In this document: piece by piece, positions 7,889 through 18,027 of the stretch
Position numbering within the stretch: the stretch's first letter is position 1
How the letters are laid out: the number at the start of each line of letters is the position of its first letter
NCBI RefSeq assembly: GCF_000186225.1
Contig: NC_014933.1
Location: forward strand, 2,604,001 to 2,668,000
Direction: 5' to 3'
Length of the DNA stretch: 64,000 nt
Origin: Bacteroides helcogenes P 36-108
GTDB taxonomy: Bacteria > Bacteroidota > Bacteroidia > Bacteroidales > Bacteroidaceae
Translations under genes and position numbers: made by a program
Notes under the pieces: generated by a model
Told to the model about the DNA's origin: nothing
The model's input: only the letters and a program-made list of their open reading frames with translations
Databases searched by the model: none

Positions 7889-8692
7889 ATGAAGAAGAAC
7901 ATCCTTATGACTCTGCTTGCAGCAATGCTGCTCTCCTCGTGTGGAGAATACAACAAGTTGCTGAAAAGCACGGATTATGAATACAAGTACGAGGCGGCAA
8001 AAACATACTTTGCAAAAGGGCAGTATAATCGTGCTGCAACTTTGCTTAATGAATTGATTGCCATCCTTAAAGGTACAGACAAGGCTGAGGAATCCCTCTA
8101 TATGCTGGGCATGAGTTACTACAATCAGAAAGATTACCAAACTGCGGCTCAGACATTCATCCAATATTATAACGTTTATCCGCGCGGCACATATACCGAA
8201 CTGGCACGTTTTCATGCCGGTAAAGCTTTATATCTGGATACTCCGGAACCACGTCTTGACCAATCGGGGACTTATAGCGCAATCCAACAGTTGCAGATGT
8301 TCATGGAATATTTTCCCAAAAGCGCAAAAAAAGAAGAAGCACAGAATATGATTTTTGCCCTGCAGGACAAGTTGGTGATGAAGGAATATCTTTCGGCTAA
8401 ACTTTACTATAATTTGGGAAATTATTTGGGTAATAATTATCAGTCTTGTGTTATTACGGCGCAAAATGCTTTAAAAGACTATCCTTATACAAATTTGCGT
8501 GAAGATTTGTCTATTTTGATTTTGCGGGCTAAGTATGAATTGGCTGTGTATAGTGTGGAAGATAAAAAGCCGGAACGTTACCGTGAGGCCATAGATGAAT
8601 ATTATGCTTTTAAGAATGAATTTCCTGAAAGTAAGTACATCAAGGAAGCCGAACGTATCTTTAAAGAATCACAAAGGATTCTGAAGGATTAA
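7889..8692 (+). CDS. bamD: Outer-membrane assembly lipoprotein BamD
   Basis: A 267-residue lipoprotein of the BAM complex, which folds beta-barrel proteins into the outer membrane. The signal peptide MKKNILMTLLAAMLLSSC has a lipobox ending at C18. The rest is TPR-like: YMLGMSYYNQKDYQTAAQTF and GKALYLDTPEP are recognisable repeat segments, and FPESKYIKEAERIFKES is the last helical pair. It is followed by rpoZ and a DUF4293 membrane protein. A consensus promoter lies about 20 bp upstream of the start. Confidence 0.95.
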   Translation: MKKNILMTLLAAMLLSSCGEYNKLLKSTDYEYKYEAAKTYFAKGQYNRAATLLNELIAILKGTDKAEESLYMLGMSYYNQKDYQTAAQTFIQYYNVYPRGTYTELARFHAGKALYLDTPEPRLDQSGTYSAIQQLQMFMEYFPKSAKKEEAQNMIFALQDKLVMKEYLSAKLYYNLGNYLGNNYQSCVITAQNALKDYPYTNLREDLSILILRAKYELAVYSVEDKKPERYREAIDEYYAFKNEFPESKYIKEAERIFKESQRILKD

Positions 8693-8744
8693 GATTTAGA
8701 TAGAACTTATTTCGATATTAGGAATTAAATTAGATAGAAAATTT

Positions 8745-9080
8745 ATGGATTACAGAAAGACAAATGCTCCTGCAACTACGGTGACCCGTGATATGATGGA
8801 GTTGTGTGAGGATACCGGTAATGTATATGAAAGCGTGGCTATCATTGGAAAACGCGCTAATCAGATCAGCGTTGAAATAAAGAATGACCTCTCCAAAAAA
8901 TTGGCTGAGTTTGCTTCTTACAATGACAATTTGGAAGAAGTATTTGAAAACCGGGAGCAAATTGAAATTTCCCGTTATTATGAGAAACTGCCGAAACCGA
9001 CTCTGATCGCTACTCAAGAGTATATTGAAGGTAAGATTTACTATCGTAACCCCGCTAAGGAAAAAGAGAAATTGCAATAA
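8745..9080 (+). CDS. rpoZ: RNA polymerase omega subunit (Rpb6-like)
   Basis: A 111-residue protein with the omega/Rpb6 core: NVYESVAIIGKRANQIS (about 27-43) is the conserved region that clamps beta-prime, followed by LSKKLAEFAS. The longer C-terminal half (KPTLIATQEYIEGKIYYRN) is the usual Bacteroidota extension. Its stop overlaps the start of the next gene (TAATG), so translation is probably coupled. It belongs to the bamD unit. Confidence 0.92.
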   Translation: MDYRKTNAPATTVTRDMMELCEDTGNVYESVAIIGKRANQISVEIKNDLSKKLAEFASYNDNLEEVFENREQIEISRYYEKLPKPTLIATQEYIEGKIYYRNPAKEKEKLQ

Positions 9081-9538
9081 TGATACAACGTGTTCAATCT
9101 GTTTATTTATTCGTGGTAACTATCCTGCTGGTTGTTGCCATATGTATGCCCGTGGGGAAATTTATAGAAGCAGACGGAATTACGGAAAATGTTTTTAAGC
9201 CGTTGGGCGTTTCTATGGCTGAGGGTGGTTTTCAGTCCACGTGGGGATTGTTCGGCATATTGTTACTGAGTACGATTATTGCATTCTGTACTATCTTTTT
9301 GTTTCGTAACCGGATGCTGCAAGTGCGTATGACAATCTTCAGCAGTATTTTGCTGATAGGATATTATATTGCATTCGTTATATTCGTGTTCATTCTCAAA
9401 AATAATTTTGATACCATGACTTTCCGGTTAGGATGGGCGCTTTGCCTTCCGGCTATATCAATTATCCTGAATTATTTAGCCTTTCGTGCCATTTATAGGG
9501 ATGAGTTGATGGTAAAGGCTGCGGATAGGTTGAGGTAA
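9080..9538 (+). CDS. DUF4293-type four-helix membrane protein
   Basis: 152 residues with four predicted transmembrane segments (about 4-23, 52-72, 82-104 and 113-135) and an N-terminus MIQRVQSVYLFVVTILL typical of DUF4293 proteins. In Bacteroidota the family sits next to bamD and rpoZ, as here. The molecular role is unknown. The start codon overlaps the rpoZ stop by one base. Confidence 0.85.
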   Translation: MIQRVQSVYLFVVTILLVVAICMPVGKFIEADGITENVFKPLGVSMAEGGFQSTWGLFGILLLSTIIAFCTIFLFRNRMLQVRMTIFSSILLIGYYIAFVIFVFILKNNFDTMTFRLGWALCLPAISIILNYLAFRAIYRDELMVKAADRLR

Positions 9539-9588
9539 AATATCTGGTGAACTTGTTAGCAGATATTTATTCATAAGACAACAGGCCA

Positions 9589-9625
9589 TGTGCTCACATA
9601 GAGAGTGCATGGCCTGTTGCTTTAT
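9589..9625. terminator. Terminator between the DUF4293 gene and the PorT-like gene
   Basis: The 12-bp perfect stem CAACAGGCCATG (9589-9600) / CATGGCCTGTTG (9608-9619) lies between convergent genes. Confidence 0.85.
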
Positions 9626-9650
9626 ATATTGCTGTGAATAAAATAAGCCG

Positions 9651-10349
9651 TTATTTTCTAAGATCGAAGAGGTAAGTTATCTTGGCTGTGATAACTCCAT
9701 GTGCCGAACGTGAGAAGTAATCTTTTTTAGAGCTGTTGAAAATATCTGATAAACCGTAATAATATCTTCCTTCTACCAGGAAATTTCCTGCTTTGGTACG
9801 GATTTCCAAGCCGGCTCCTCCGGTAATGCCATAATCGAATTTGTTGTCAATCGGTTTTTCGTGCTGCTCTGCCTCAATGCGCGCACCGGTGGAAAGTGTT
9901 CCTGCCCAATCGCCTGACATCTTTTCACTGTCGCTAAACAGAAAGCCTATTTGGGGACCCGCATGAATGAAGAATTGCATTCCTTTGTCTTTGCCGAAAG
10001 CCAGATGTGCCAGAAAAGGGATTTCTACATAATTCATGGTACGGGTATAGCTAAGGGTGGGATAATCTTGATAGAATTCATCCCAGCCATGTTGTGAGAA
10101 GTTTACTTCTATTTGTGCGCCGCAGATCATGCTGAAGTATTTTTCAGAGATATAGCGGGCTGTTACTCCTCCATTGATGCCCATTAGGTTTTTCTGTTTC
10201 ACCGTAGGTGAGAAACTCAGGCTGTTCAAATTGATGCCCCCGTTTACACCGACTGCAAAATTATGGCGTTGTTCGCCAATTTGTGCATGTGCAGGCAAGG
10301 TACATGCACATGTCAGTAAAGTTGCTCCTATAATTGTTTTCAGTTTCAT
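9651..10349 (-). CDS. PorT-family outer-membrane beta-barrel protein
   Basis: 232 residues with a signal peptide (MKLKTIIGATLLTCACTLPAHAQ) and repeated amphipathic strands. Features include VGVNGGINLNSL, MNYVEIPFLAHLAFG, QFFIHAGPQIGFLFS and a C-terminal VITAKITYLFDLRK, ending in a barrel-like strand. The layout matches the small 8-strand 'outer membrane beta-barrel' (PorT) family of Bacteroidota, whose functions are mostly unknown. It starts 5 bp after the LysM gene ends, so the two are probably co-transcribed and may act together at the envelope. Confidence 0.85.
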   Translation of the reverse strand: MKLKTIIGATLLTCACTLPAHAQIGEQRHNFAVGVNGGINLNSLSFSPTVKQKNLMGINGGVTARYISEKYFSMICGAQIEVNFSQHGWDEFYQDYPTLSYTRTMNYVEIPFLAHLAFGKDKGMQFFIHAGPQIGFLFSDSEKMSGDWAGTLSTGARIEAEQHEKPIDNKFDYGITGGAGLEIRTKAGNFLVEGRYYYGLSDIFNSSKKDYFSRSAHGVITAKITYLFDLRK

Positions 10350-10354
10350 CAGTG

Positions 10355-12142
10355 TCAGTCAAAGTCCAGTTTTACCAATTCGTAATTCTTCGTGAAATGT
10401 ACGAAGAATACTTTTTTATTAATAAAGCCTCCCCAATTGTTCACTCGCTGGAATTTGAAGCCCGTTTGGATAGGTGTCAGATTCAGTCCTTGCGTATTCT
10501 TTTCAAATTCTGAGCCATAATATGACAATCCTTTCAGGAAGAAATAACCTGTGTCAAAGCCCAGCATACCGAATTTGGGATAGCGTTCGTCCATATCCTT
10601 GCCATACCATCTGCGATAATTCTTGGTGAAGTTGATAGCAGCCGGAAGCAAGTTATTGGTATAGAAAGAAGAATAGAAATAAGTGTCCAGTTCAAAGAAT
10701 GCTTCCAAATGATCCTTGGTGTAAGTTTGCCATTTTGGATAGCCGAACAGATGTACACGGCTTTCCGGCTGATCGCGAATTAGAAGGGTGAGTTGTGGCA
10801 GAATCTTGATCAGGGTCATATTACTGTCCGAAGTCGGTATGAAGATATTCTCGCGATCCGCACGCAGTGCGGCTTTCAATGATTCCACGGTAGCATCTTC
10901 TTTCAAGCTTTTCATCGGAATGGAATAGTTGCGTAATTCGTCTTTCAGCCCCTTGATAAATTCTACTTTGTCTTTTGTGCCCTGACTTGCCTCAATAAAG
11001 ATGACATTTGCGTTTGGGAACTGCCGTACAAAATGGTCATATACTTCGGAGTACAGGTAAGATTGAGGAGTATTTATCTGGTAGACGGAGGGATTGCGGA
11101 AAACTGTGTTATCCTTGGATGTGAATGGAATAACCAAGCGGATGTCATTCTTTTTAGTAAAGTCTGCCAATGGCTTGATGTGCTGCTGATATAAAGGTCC
11201 GAAGATGATATCCATGTCTTTCATCCCGTCTTTACCGAGTATGGCATTCAGCGATGCGTTTTCCGGGCCGGAATTATATGTGTACAAGTCTATGGAAGTG
11301 CCTGTACGTTTCAGGCTGTCCACTGCTATGAGCAGCCCTTCGTAATATTCCACCATACGAGCCGATTCACTTTTGGGTACGCCGTCCAAGAAAGGAAGAA
11401 TAACGGCGGCTTTGATGGTACTGAAGCGTTCTGTTACTTTTCTGTTTTCGCGGAATAATTCACTGTCGGTGGGGATATTCCGAGGCTGTGTGCTCGGTTG
11501 TGTCTGGGCTGAAGGATAGGGGATGCAAAGGAAACTTCCTTTTTTAATATTATTTTCACCTTTCAATTCGGGGTTGGCTGCAATTAGTTCCGCTTCGCTG
11601 ATGCCATATTCGCGGCTAATGCTGAATACGGTTTCTTTTCGTTTTACCTTATGCATGTCGCGGCAACGAGATTGTACCGGGCCGGGAATATTGCTGCTTA
11701 TTACCGTATTGTCACTTTTTGTTTCGGAGGTGTTGAGCTTGCTTGCTTCGACGGAAGAGGGAATGCGGATAACCTGCCCGATGTGGAAGTTTTCGGCGCT
11801 TAGTCCGGGGTTGGCATCACAAATGGCTTTGGCGGACACATTGTATTTCACAGTCAGTCGGTAGAGTGTTTCGCCGGCTTCGATAGTATGAAAAGTTTCC
11901 TTTTCTGTATTGGCTGCTCCACGCGGTATACGCAGTGTTCGGCCTGTGTATATTTTCTCGTCGCTTCCGGGGTTCAGTTTTACGATGTCCGATTGGCTGA
12001 CTCCGTACATGCTTGCGATAGAATAAAGACTTTGCCCTTTTTCAATAGTATGCAGAAAATAAGATTGATTTTCTTGTGCTACACCATAACTGCATGCACT
12101 GGCAAGCAATAAGGAGCAGATAATACGGTTAATCTTTTTCAT
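10355..12142 (-). CDS. LysM protein with periplasmic-binding-protein-like domain
   Basis: 595 residues. After a signal peptide (about 1-22) come three LysM repeats at about 30-73, 83-128 and 163-209 (e.g. HTIEKGQSLYSIASMYGV and HKVKRKETVFSISREYGI), which bind peptidoglycan. From about 240 there is a PBP1/LppC-like fold (AVILPFLDGVPKSESARM, then DIIFGPLYQQH). This combination is common in Bacteroidota. LppC-like domains in other bacteria regulate peptidoglycan synthases, so a wall-associated sensor or cofactor role is plausible. No catalytic motif is seen. Confidence 0.88.
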   Translation of the reverse strand: MKKINRIICSLLLASACSYGVAQENQSYFLHTIEKGQSLYSIASMYGVSQSDIVKLNPGSDEKIYTGRTLRIPRGAANTEKETFHTIEAGETLYRLTVKYNVSAKAICDANPGLSAENFHIGQVIRIPSSVEASKLNTSETKSDNTVISSNIPGPVQSRCRDMHKVKRKETVFSISREYGISEAELIAANPELKGENNIKKGSFLCIPYPSAQTQPSTQPRNIPTDSELFRENRKVTERFSTIKAAVILPFLDGVPKSESARMVEYYEGLLIAVDSLKRTGTSIDLYTYNSGPENASLNAILGKDGMKDMDIIFGPLYQQHIKPLADFTKKNDIRLVIPFTSKDNTVFRNPSVYQINTPQSYLYSEVYDHFVRQFPNANVIFIEASQGTKDKVEFIKGLKDELRNYSIPMKSLKEDATVESLKAALRADRENIFIPTSDSNMTLIKILPQLTLLIRDQPESRVHLFGYPKWQTYTKDHLEAFFELDTYFYSSFYTNNLLPAAINFTKNYRRWYGKDMDERYPKFGMLGFDTGYFFLKGLSYYGSEFEKNTQGLNLTPIQTGFKFQRVNNWGGFINKKVFFVHFTKNYELVKLDFD

Positions 12143-12185
12143 TCAATAATCGTTGGTTTATGTTTACAATTTCCCAAATTAGTTG

Positions 12186-12217
12186 CAAAGTTACTAATAT
12201 TGTACCATTCTAACCAA
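12186..12217 (-). promoter_or_regulatory. Promoter of the LysM gene
   Basis: On the minus strand: TTG (12217-12215), a 21-nt spacer, then TAACTTTG (12193-12186), which matches TAnnTTTG. Confidence 0.6.
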
Positions 12218-12297
12218 CAGATTGCGTTAAGAAATAATATTGTGCATTTCAAAACTGAAAAATGATCCTTTTCGGCTGATATTCGAGGGGAAACCGC

Positions 12298-12305
12298 TAT
12301 TTTTG
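12298..12305 (+). promoter_or_regulatory. Probable -7 element for uvrA
   Basis: TATTTTTG fits TAnnTTTG and lies 49 bp upstream of the uvrA ATG. No -33 element is evident. Confidence 0.4.
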
Positions 12306-12353
12306 TGGTTATGTTTCCCAGAAACATTATAAACCGAAGTAGAATAAACAAAT

Positions 12354-15185
12354 ATGCAAGAAGAAACAGAATATATCAATGTATATGGTGCGCGTGTGCA
12401 CAATTTGAAAAATATAGATGCAGAAATTCCTCGAAACAGTCTTACGGTGATTACGGGGCTTAGTGGAAGTGGTAAATCTTCCCTTGCTTTTGATACTATT
12501 TTTGCCGAAGGACAACGTCGCTATATCGAAACGTTTTCAGCTTATGCCCGCAACTTTCTGGGTAATTTGGAACGCCCTGATGTCGATAAAATTACGGGGC
12601 TGAGTCCGGTAATTTCCATCGAACAGAAAACAACCAATAAGAATCCCCGTTCTACGGTGGGTACGACGACAGAGGTTTATGATTACTTGCGTTTGTTATA
12701 CGCACGCGCGGGTGAGGCTTATTCTTACCTTTCCGGCGAGAAGATGGTGAAATATACCGAGGAGCAGATTCTTGATCTTATTCAGAAAGACTATAAGGGA
12801 AAACGCATTTATATCCTAGCCCCATTAGTGCGTAACCGTAAAGGTCATTATAAAGAACTTTTCGAACAAATTCGCAAAAAAGGCTACCTTTATGTCCGTG
12901 TAGATGGCGAAGTGCGTGAGGCATTGCCGGGTATGAAACTTGACCGCTACAAGAACCATGATGTGGAGGTAGTGGTTGACAAACTGGTAGTTACCGATAA
13001 GGATGACGCACGTTTGAAAAGCAGTGTTGTTACGGCTATGCGCCAAGGGGATGGTCTGCTGATGATACTTGATATCCAAACTGACAGCATACGGCATTAC
13101 AGCAAGAGGCTGATGTGTCCTGTCACCGGGTTATCTTATCGGGAACCAGCACCGCATAATTTCTCTTTCAATTCTCCGCAAGGTGCATGCCCCAAATGTA
13201 AAGGTTTGGGAGTGGTTAGCCAGATTGATATTGAAAAGATTATTCCCGATATCGGATTGTCTGTTTCGGAAGGTGCGATTATTCCGTTGGGAAAATATAA
13301 GAACAGTATGATCTTCTGGCAGATATCTGCTTTGTTGGAGAAATATGAGGCTACATTGAAGACACCGGTAAAAGATCTGCCGGACGATGCGATAGATGAG
13401 ATTCTTTATGGCTCGGACGAGCGTATTAAGATTAAAAGTTCACTGATCGGTACTTCTTCGGATTATTTCGTGACTTTCGAAGGAGTCGTAAAGTATATCC
13501 AGATGCTGCAGGAGAAAGATGCTTCTGCTACTGCACAGAAGTGGGCGGAGCAGTTTGCCAAGACAACTGTCTGTCCTGAATGCCACGGGGCTAAGTTGAA
13601 CAAGGAAGCTCTCTCGTTTCGGATACACGATAAGAATATTTACGAGTTATCTACTATGGATATCAGTGAATTGTATGACTGGCTGATGAATGTGGATCAG
13701 TATCTTAGTGGTAAACAGGAACAGATTGCTGCTGAGATACTGAAAGAAATTCGTACACGTCTTAAATTCCTGCTGGACGTAGGACTGGATTATCTTTCGC
13801 TGAATCGCAGTGCTGTCAGTCTTTCCGGTGGTGAAAGCCAGCGTATCCGGTTGGCAACTCAAATCGGCTCGCAACTGGTGAATGTCCTTTATATTCTGGA
13901 TGAGCCGAGTATAGGATTGCATCAGCGTGATAATCAACGTCTGATCCACTCACTGAAAGAACTGCGTGATATCGGTAACTCCGTGATCGTTGTAGAGCAC
14001 GATAAGGACATGATGCTTGCCGCTGATTATGTTATTGATATGGGGCCTAAAGCCGGTCGGCTGGGAGGGGAAGTCGTATTTGCCGGTACTCCTGGAGAAA
14101 TGTTGCGTACACATACACTGACTTCGCAATATCTTAACGGTGAACGTACCATTGAGATACCTGCTGAACGACGTGGAGGTAACGGCCACAGTTTGTGGCT
14201 GTGTGGTTCCAGAGGCAATAACCTGAAAAATGTGAATGTTGAGTTTCCGCTTGGCAAATTGATTTGCGTGACCGGTGTTTCCGGTAGTGGAAAATCCACA
14301 CTTATTAATGAAACGTTGCAACCTATCTTGTCTCAGAAGTTCTATCGTTCACTTCAAGATCCGTTGGAGTATGACAGCATAGAAGGGGTGGAATATATTG
14401 ATAAAGTGGTAAATGTGGATCAGTCTCCTTTGGGACGTACACCACGTTCCAATCCTGCCACTTATACAGGGGTGTTTTCTGACATCCGCAACTTATTTGT
14501 CGGTCTGCCCGAAGCGAAGATACGTGGTTACAAGCCCGGACGCTTTTCTTTCAATGTTAGTGGCGGGCGTTGTGAAGTCTGTCAAGGAAACGGGTATAAA
14601 ACTATTGAGATGAATTTTCTGCCTGATGTGTATGTCCCTTGCGAGGTATGCCACGGTAAGCGCTATAACCGTGAAACCCTTGAGGTGCGTTTTAAGGGAA
14701 AATCGATTGCTGATGTGTTGGACATGACCATTAATCGTGCTGTGGAGTTCTTTGAGAATGTTCCTCAGATATTGAATAAAATTAAGGTGATTCAAGAAGT
14801 GGGATTGGGGTACATCAAGTTGGGGCAGTCTTCCACTACGCTTTCCGGTGGTGAGAGCCAGCGTGTGAAACTTGCCACTGAACTTTCAAAACGTGACACC
14901 GGAAAGACTCTGTATATTTTGGACGAACCCACCACAGGACTACATTTTGAGGATATCCGTGTCTTGATGAATGTACTCAATAAACTGGTTGATAAAGGCA
15001 ATACGGTTATTGTCATTGAGCATAATCTTGATGTTATCAAAATGGCGGACTATATTATAGATATGGGACCTGAAGGTGGTAAGGGTGGAGGAGAGCTTTT
15101 GGCTTGTGGAACACCAGAGGAAGTAGCCAAAAGCAAGAAAGGCTACACACCCAAATTTCTGAGAGAAGAATTGAAAATGAAATGA
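12354..15185 (+). CDS. uvrA: Excinuclease ABC subunit A
   Basis: 943 residues. UvrA is the damage-recognition ATPase of nucleotide excision repair, a dimer with two ABC cassettes. The first Walker A is GLSGSGKS (35-42) and the second GVSGSGKST (near 640). Both signature motifs ([15 protein letters not shown] and [15 protein letters not shown]) and both Walker B motifs are intact. Zinc-binding cysteines are visible in CPKCKGLG and in the pair CEVCQGNG / CEVCHGKRY. It is complete, and is followed by a YbaK-like gene 28 bp later. Confidence 0.98.
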   Translation: MQEETEYINVYGARVHNLKNIDAEIPRNSLTVITGLSGSGKSSLAFDTIFAEGQRRYIETFSAYARNFLGNLERPDVDKITGLSPVISIEQKTTNKNPRSTVGTTTEVYDYLRLLYARAGEAYSYLSGEKMVKYTEEQILDLIQKDYKGKRIYILAPLVRNRKGHYKELFEQIRKKGYLYVRVDGEVREALPGMKLDRYKNHDVEVVVDKLVVTDKDDARLKSSVVTAMRQGDGLLMILDIQTDSIRHYSKRLMCPVTGLSYREPAPHNFSFNSPQGACPKCKGLGVVSQIDIEKIIPDIGLSVSEGAIIPLGKYKNSMIFWQISALLEKYEATLKTPVKDLPDDAIDEILYGSDERIKIKSSLIGTSSDYFVTFEGVVKYIQMLQEKDASATAQKWAEQFAKTTVCPECHGAKLNKEALSFRIHDKNIYELSTMDISELYDWLMNVDQYLSGKQEQIAAEILKEIRTRLKFLLDVGLDYLSLNRSAVSLSGGESQRIRLATQIGSQLVNVLYILDEPSIGLHQRDNQRLIHSLKELRDIGNSVIVVEHDKDMMLAADYVIDMGPKAGRLGGEVVFAGTPGEMLRTHTLTSQYLNGERTIEIPAERRGGNGHSLWLCGSRGNNLKNVNVEFPLGKLICVTGVSGSGKSTLINETLQPILSQKFYRSLQDPLEYDSIEGVEYIDKVVNVDQSPLGRTPRSNPATYTGVFSDIRNLFVGLPEAKIRGYKPGRFSFNVSGGRCEVCQGNGYKTIEMNFLPDVYVPCEVCHGKRYNRETLEVRFKGKSIADVLDMTINRAVEFFENVPQILNKIKVIQEVGLGYIKLGQSSTTLSGGESQRVKLATELSKRDTGKTLYILDEPTTGLHFEDIRVLMNVLNKLVDKGNTVIVIEHNLDVIKMADYIIDMGPEGGKGGGELLACGTPEEVAKSKKGYTPKFLREELKMK

Positions 15186-15213
15186 ATAAACCGAATTCAG
15201 ATTGATAAAACCA

Positions 15214-15687
15214 ATGAAGATCAATAAAACAAATGCTGCGAGACTTTTGGATAAAGCCGGAATAGCTTATGAACTTATCCCTTACGAGGTGGACGAGAAT
15301 GATTTAAGTGCGGTACATGTTGCTGCCAGCCTGAATGAAGATATAAATTGTGTTTTCAAAACCTTGATACTTCATGGTGATAGAAACGGATATTTTGTCT
15401 GTGTTATTCCAGGTGAACGTGAAGTTGATTTGAAATTGGCAGCTAAAGCATCCGGAAACAAGAAGTGTGATCTCATACCAATGAAAGATTTGCTCCCTTT
15501 GACCGGGTATATACGTGGCGGTTGTTCACCAATCGGTCTGAAAAAGCCATTTCCTACCTATATTCATGAATCATGCTTCCTTTTTCCATATATTTATATC
15601 AGTGCAGGTCAGAGGGGGATGCAGCTTAAATTGAATCCAAAAGATTTGATAAGGGAAATACATGCGGAAGTTTGTGCTCTTTTTTAG
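15214..15687 (+). CDS. ybaK: YbaK/ProX-type Cys-tRNA(Pro) deacylase
   Basis: About 157 residues of the aminoacyl-tRNA editing fold. It hydrolyses Cys mischarged on tRNA(Pro). Conserved features are VFKTLILHGD (K important in the family), GYFVCVIPGEREVDLKLAAKA, GYIRGGCSPIGLKKPFPTY and the ISAGQRGMQLKLNP segment. The ATG at 15214 was preferred over a TTG at 15202. It lies just downstream of uvrA and is probably read through from it. Confidence 0.92.
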   Translation: MKINKTNAARLLDKAGIAYELIPYEVDENDLSAVHVAASLNEDINCVFKTLILHGDRNGYFVCVIPGEREVDLKLAAKASGNKKCDLIPMKDLLPLTGYIRGGCSPIGLKKPFPTYIHESCFLFPYIYISAGQRGMQLKLNPKDLIREIHAEVCALF

Positions 15688-15767
15688 AAGAATATTCATT
15701 GAAAAGCATATATTTGCAAAAAATATAAAGAAATCAATCTAATTACTAATTTAAAAAAAAGTTTTTT

Positions 15768-17330
15768 ATGTTCAAGAATCACCCTAAAGGTTTGCTGGCT
15801 GCTGCTATCTCTAATATGGGAGAACGGTTTGGTTACTATATCATGAATGCCGTGCTGGTATTGTTCCTTTGCTCTAAGTTTGGTTTAAGTGACGAAACGA
15901 GTGCCATAATTTATTCAGTCTTCTATTGTGGAATCTATGTGTTGAGTTTGGTTGGCGGTGTCATTGCTGACAGAACCCAAAATTACAAGGGAACCATCAT
16001 GTCAGGATTGATGGTTATGTCATTGGGTTATGTCATTCTGTCCATCCCGGTGCTGTCCACTGCTGGAAATATCGGTTGGCTGCTTCCTTTGACATGTTTC
16101 GCTTTGTTTCTTATCGCTTTTGGCAACGGACTTTTTAAGGGTAACCTGCAAGCTATCGTGGGCCAGATGTATGATAACTTTGAGAAAGAGGCTGAGAAGC
16201 AAGGTCCCGAAGCAGTGAAGTTGGCAAAGAGCCGTCGTGATTCCGGTTTCCAGATTTTCTATGTATTTATTAATATAGGTGGCTTGATTGCTCCTTTTGT
16301 CGCTCCTCTGCTTAGGGAATGGTGGTTGAAAGTTCATAATTTGGCGTATAATGCCGATTTGCCTGCATTGTGTCATCAGTATATCAATGATAGCGTGAAT
16401 ATGGCTTCGGACAAACTTTCAAATTTTACTGAACTTGTCGTCAAAGTAGGTGGCACGGCTACCGGTGATTTGAGTGCATTCTCTACTCAATATCTGGATG
16501 TATTTAATACGGGTATTCATTATTCGTTTATAGCATCGGTAGTGGCTATGCTTATTTCTCTCTTTATTTTTGTTTTGTGTCGCAAGGTATTTCCAACACC
16601 GGGTAAGAAAGCAAAGCAGGAGTCTGTTGATTATACTCCGGAAGAAAAAGCGGCTATGGCAAAAGAAATCAAGCAGCGTCTCTATGCACTGTTTGCAGTG
16701 TTGGGAGTTGTTATCTTTTTCTGGTTCTCATTCCATCAGAATGGACAGTCATTGTCTTATTTTGCACGTGACTTTGTAGTGACGGATAGTATCGCTCCCG
16801 AAATATGGCAAGCTGTTAATCCTTTCTTTGTGATTACGTTGACTCCACTTATCATGCTGTTTTTTGGCGCTCTGACTCGTCGTGGCAAGGAGATTTCCAC
16901 TCCCAAAAAGATTGCGATAGGTATGGGTATTGCCGGAACGGCTTTCTTGTTCCTTGCAATTTATTCGGCAATACAGGGCTATCCTTCGGGCACTGAATTT
17001 AAGGCAATGGCCGATTCTGCTAAAGCCGGACTGAAAGCCGGACCGTGGGTATTGATAGTCATCTATTTCTTCTTAACGGTAGCTGAACTGTTCATTTCTC
17101 CGTTAGGCCTTTCATTTGTATCCAAAGTAGCTCCCAAACATATTCAAGGTTTATGTCAAGGTTTGTGGCTGGGTGCAACGGCGATAGGTAATCTTTTCTT
17201 GTGGGTAGGCCCGTTGATGTACAATAAGATTCCTATTTGGGAATGTTGGACGGTATTCTTCATTGTTTGTCTTATATCTATGGGAGTTATGCTGGGCATG
17301 GTCAAATGGTTAGAGCGTGTGACAAAATAA
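15768..17330 (+). CDS. Proton-dependent oligopeptide transporter (POT/PTR family)
   Basis: 520 residues with about 14 membrane segments. The family signature ExxERFxYY appears as NMGERFGYYIM near residue 20. A second motif region (FLIAFGNGLFKGNLQAIVGQMY) and FYVFINIGGLIAPF follow. POT proteins import di- and tripeptides with protons, and bacterial members often have the two extra central helices seen here. A long loop at about 190-240 may be an extracytoplasmic insertion. It is monocistronic, with a strong terminator behind it. Confidence 0.92.
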   Translation: MFKNHPKGLLAAAISNMGERFGYYIMNAVLVLFLCSKFGLSDETSAIIYSVFYCGIYVLSLVGGVIADRTQNYKGTIMSGLMVMSLGYVILSIPVLSTAGNIGWLLPLTCFALFLIAFGNGLFKGNLQAIVGQMYDNFEKEAEKQGPEAVKLAKSRRDSGFQIFYVFINIGGLIAPFVAPLLREWWLKVHNLAYNADLPALCHQYINDSVNMASDKLSNFTELVVKVGGTATGDLSAFSTQYLDVFNTGIHYSFIASVVAMLISLFIFVLCRKVFPTPGKKAKQESVDYTPEEKAAMAKEIKQRLYALFAVLGVVIFFWFSFHQNGQSLSYFARDFVVTDSIAPEIWQAVNPFFVITLTPLIMLFFGALTRRGKEISTPKKIAIGMGIAGTAFLFLAIYSAIQGYPSGTEFKAMADSAKAGLKAGPWVLIVIYFFLTVAELFISPLGLSFVSKVAPKHIQGLCQGLWLGATAIGNLFLWVGPLMYNKIPIWECWTVFFIVCLISMGVMLGMVKWLERVTK

Positions 17331-17342
17331 TCACCGAGTTTT

Positions 17343-17398
17343 ATAAAAAGGAAAGAGGATAATCCGGTAATCATCAGGTTATCCTCTTTCCTTTTTAT
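17343..17398. terminator. Strong bidirectional terminator
   Basis: A perfect 20-bp stem, 17343-17362 against 17379-17398, rich in A on one side and T on the other. It lies between convergent genes. Confidence 0.92.
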
Positions 17399-17417
17399 AA
17401 AGCTTGGTGAGGTTTTA

Positions 17418-17915
17418 CTAAATTTCCAATCCCATGATATAATCGTTCATGTAATACCCATTCCCAATTGGAAAATCTCCTTCTCTTAACTTTTTCATTC
17501 CCATATGTTCATAGAATTGCAGTGCCTTATTGTTGCGGTTTACATTCAGTTCCATCAAGCACGGGTCGGGATGCACTTCCTTAATGTATTTTATAGCTTC
17601 ATGGAACAGGAAACTTCCGCAGTGCACACCTTGATAGCAGGGTAGTACATAAATCTTTTGCAGATGGAATATATTCTCACCTTGTGGCTGTACGGATACA
17701 TATCCTGCCGCTTCGCATTCTTTGTAGGCCAGAAGGTAAACATGTCCTTCTTCTTCCATCTGTTTACGGATGTTTTTCCGTGAATACATCCAGTCCATCA
17801 TGTAGTCTATTTGTTCAGGGGTAAGAATCTCTTTATAGGTTGCAGGAAATATCTGCTGTGCAAGTTCCTGGATTAATTCGCAATCAGAAGTTGTTGCTTT
17901 TTTAATGGTAAACAT
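17418..17915 (-). CDS. GNAT-family N-acetyltransferase
   Basis: 165 residues with a GNAT fold: VYLLAYKECEAAGYVSVQPQ (beta2-beta4), HLQKIYVLPCYQGVHCGSFL (motif A with a degenerate acetyl-CoA loop) and MELNVNRNNKALQFYEHMGM (motif B). The substrate is unknown. It is divergently transcribed from the hydrogenase gene, with a promoter pair between them. Confidence 0.9.
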   Translation of the reverse strand: MFTIKKATTSDCELIQELAQQIFPATYKEILTPEQIDYMMDWMYSRKNIRKQMEEEGHVYLLAYKECEAAGYVSVQPQGENIFHLQKIYVLPCYQGVHCGSFLFHEAIKYIKEVHPDPCLMELNVNRNNKALQFYEHMGMKKLREGDFPIGNGYYMNDYIMGLEI

Positions 17916-17941
17916 ATCATTCGTATTTAATTATTATGTCA

Positions 17942-17987
17942 CAAAGTTACGGTTTTTATGCCAATAGCAAAACAATCACTATCTTTG
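17942..17987. promoter_or_regulatory. Divergent promoters for the GNAT gene and the hydrogenase
   Basis: On the minus strand, TTG (17970-17968), 18 nt, TAACTTTG (17949-17942) serves the GNAT gene. On the plus strand, TATCTTTG (17980-17987) lies 40 bp ahead of the hydrogenase start. The two elements are 30 bp apart. Confidence 0.55.
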
Positions 17988-18027
17988 TGGATTGTTACCA
18001 ACTAACTAATTCAGATTTATAAATATT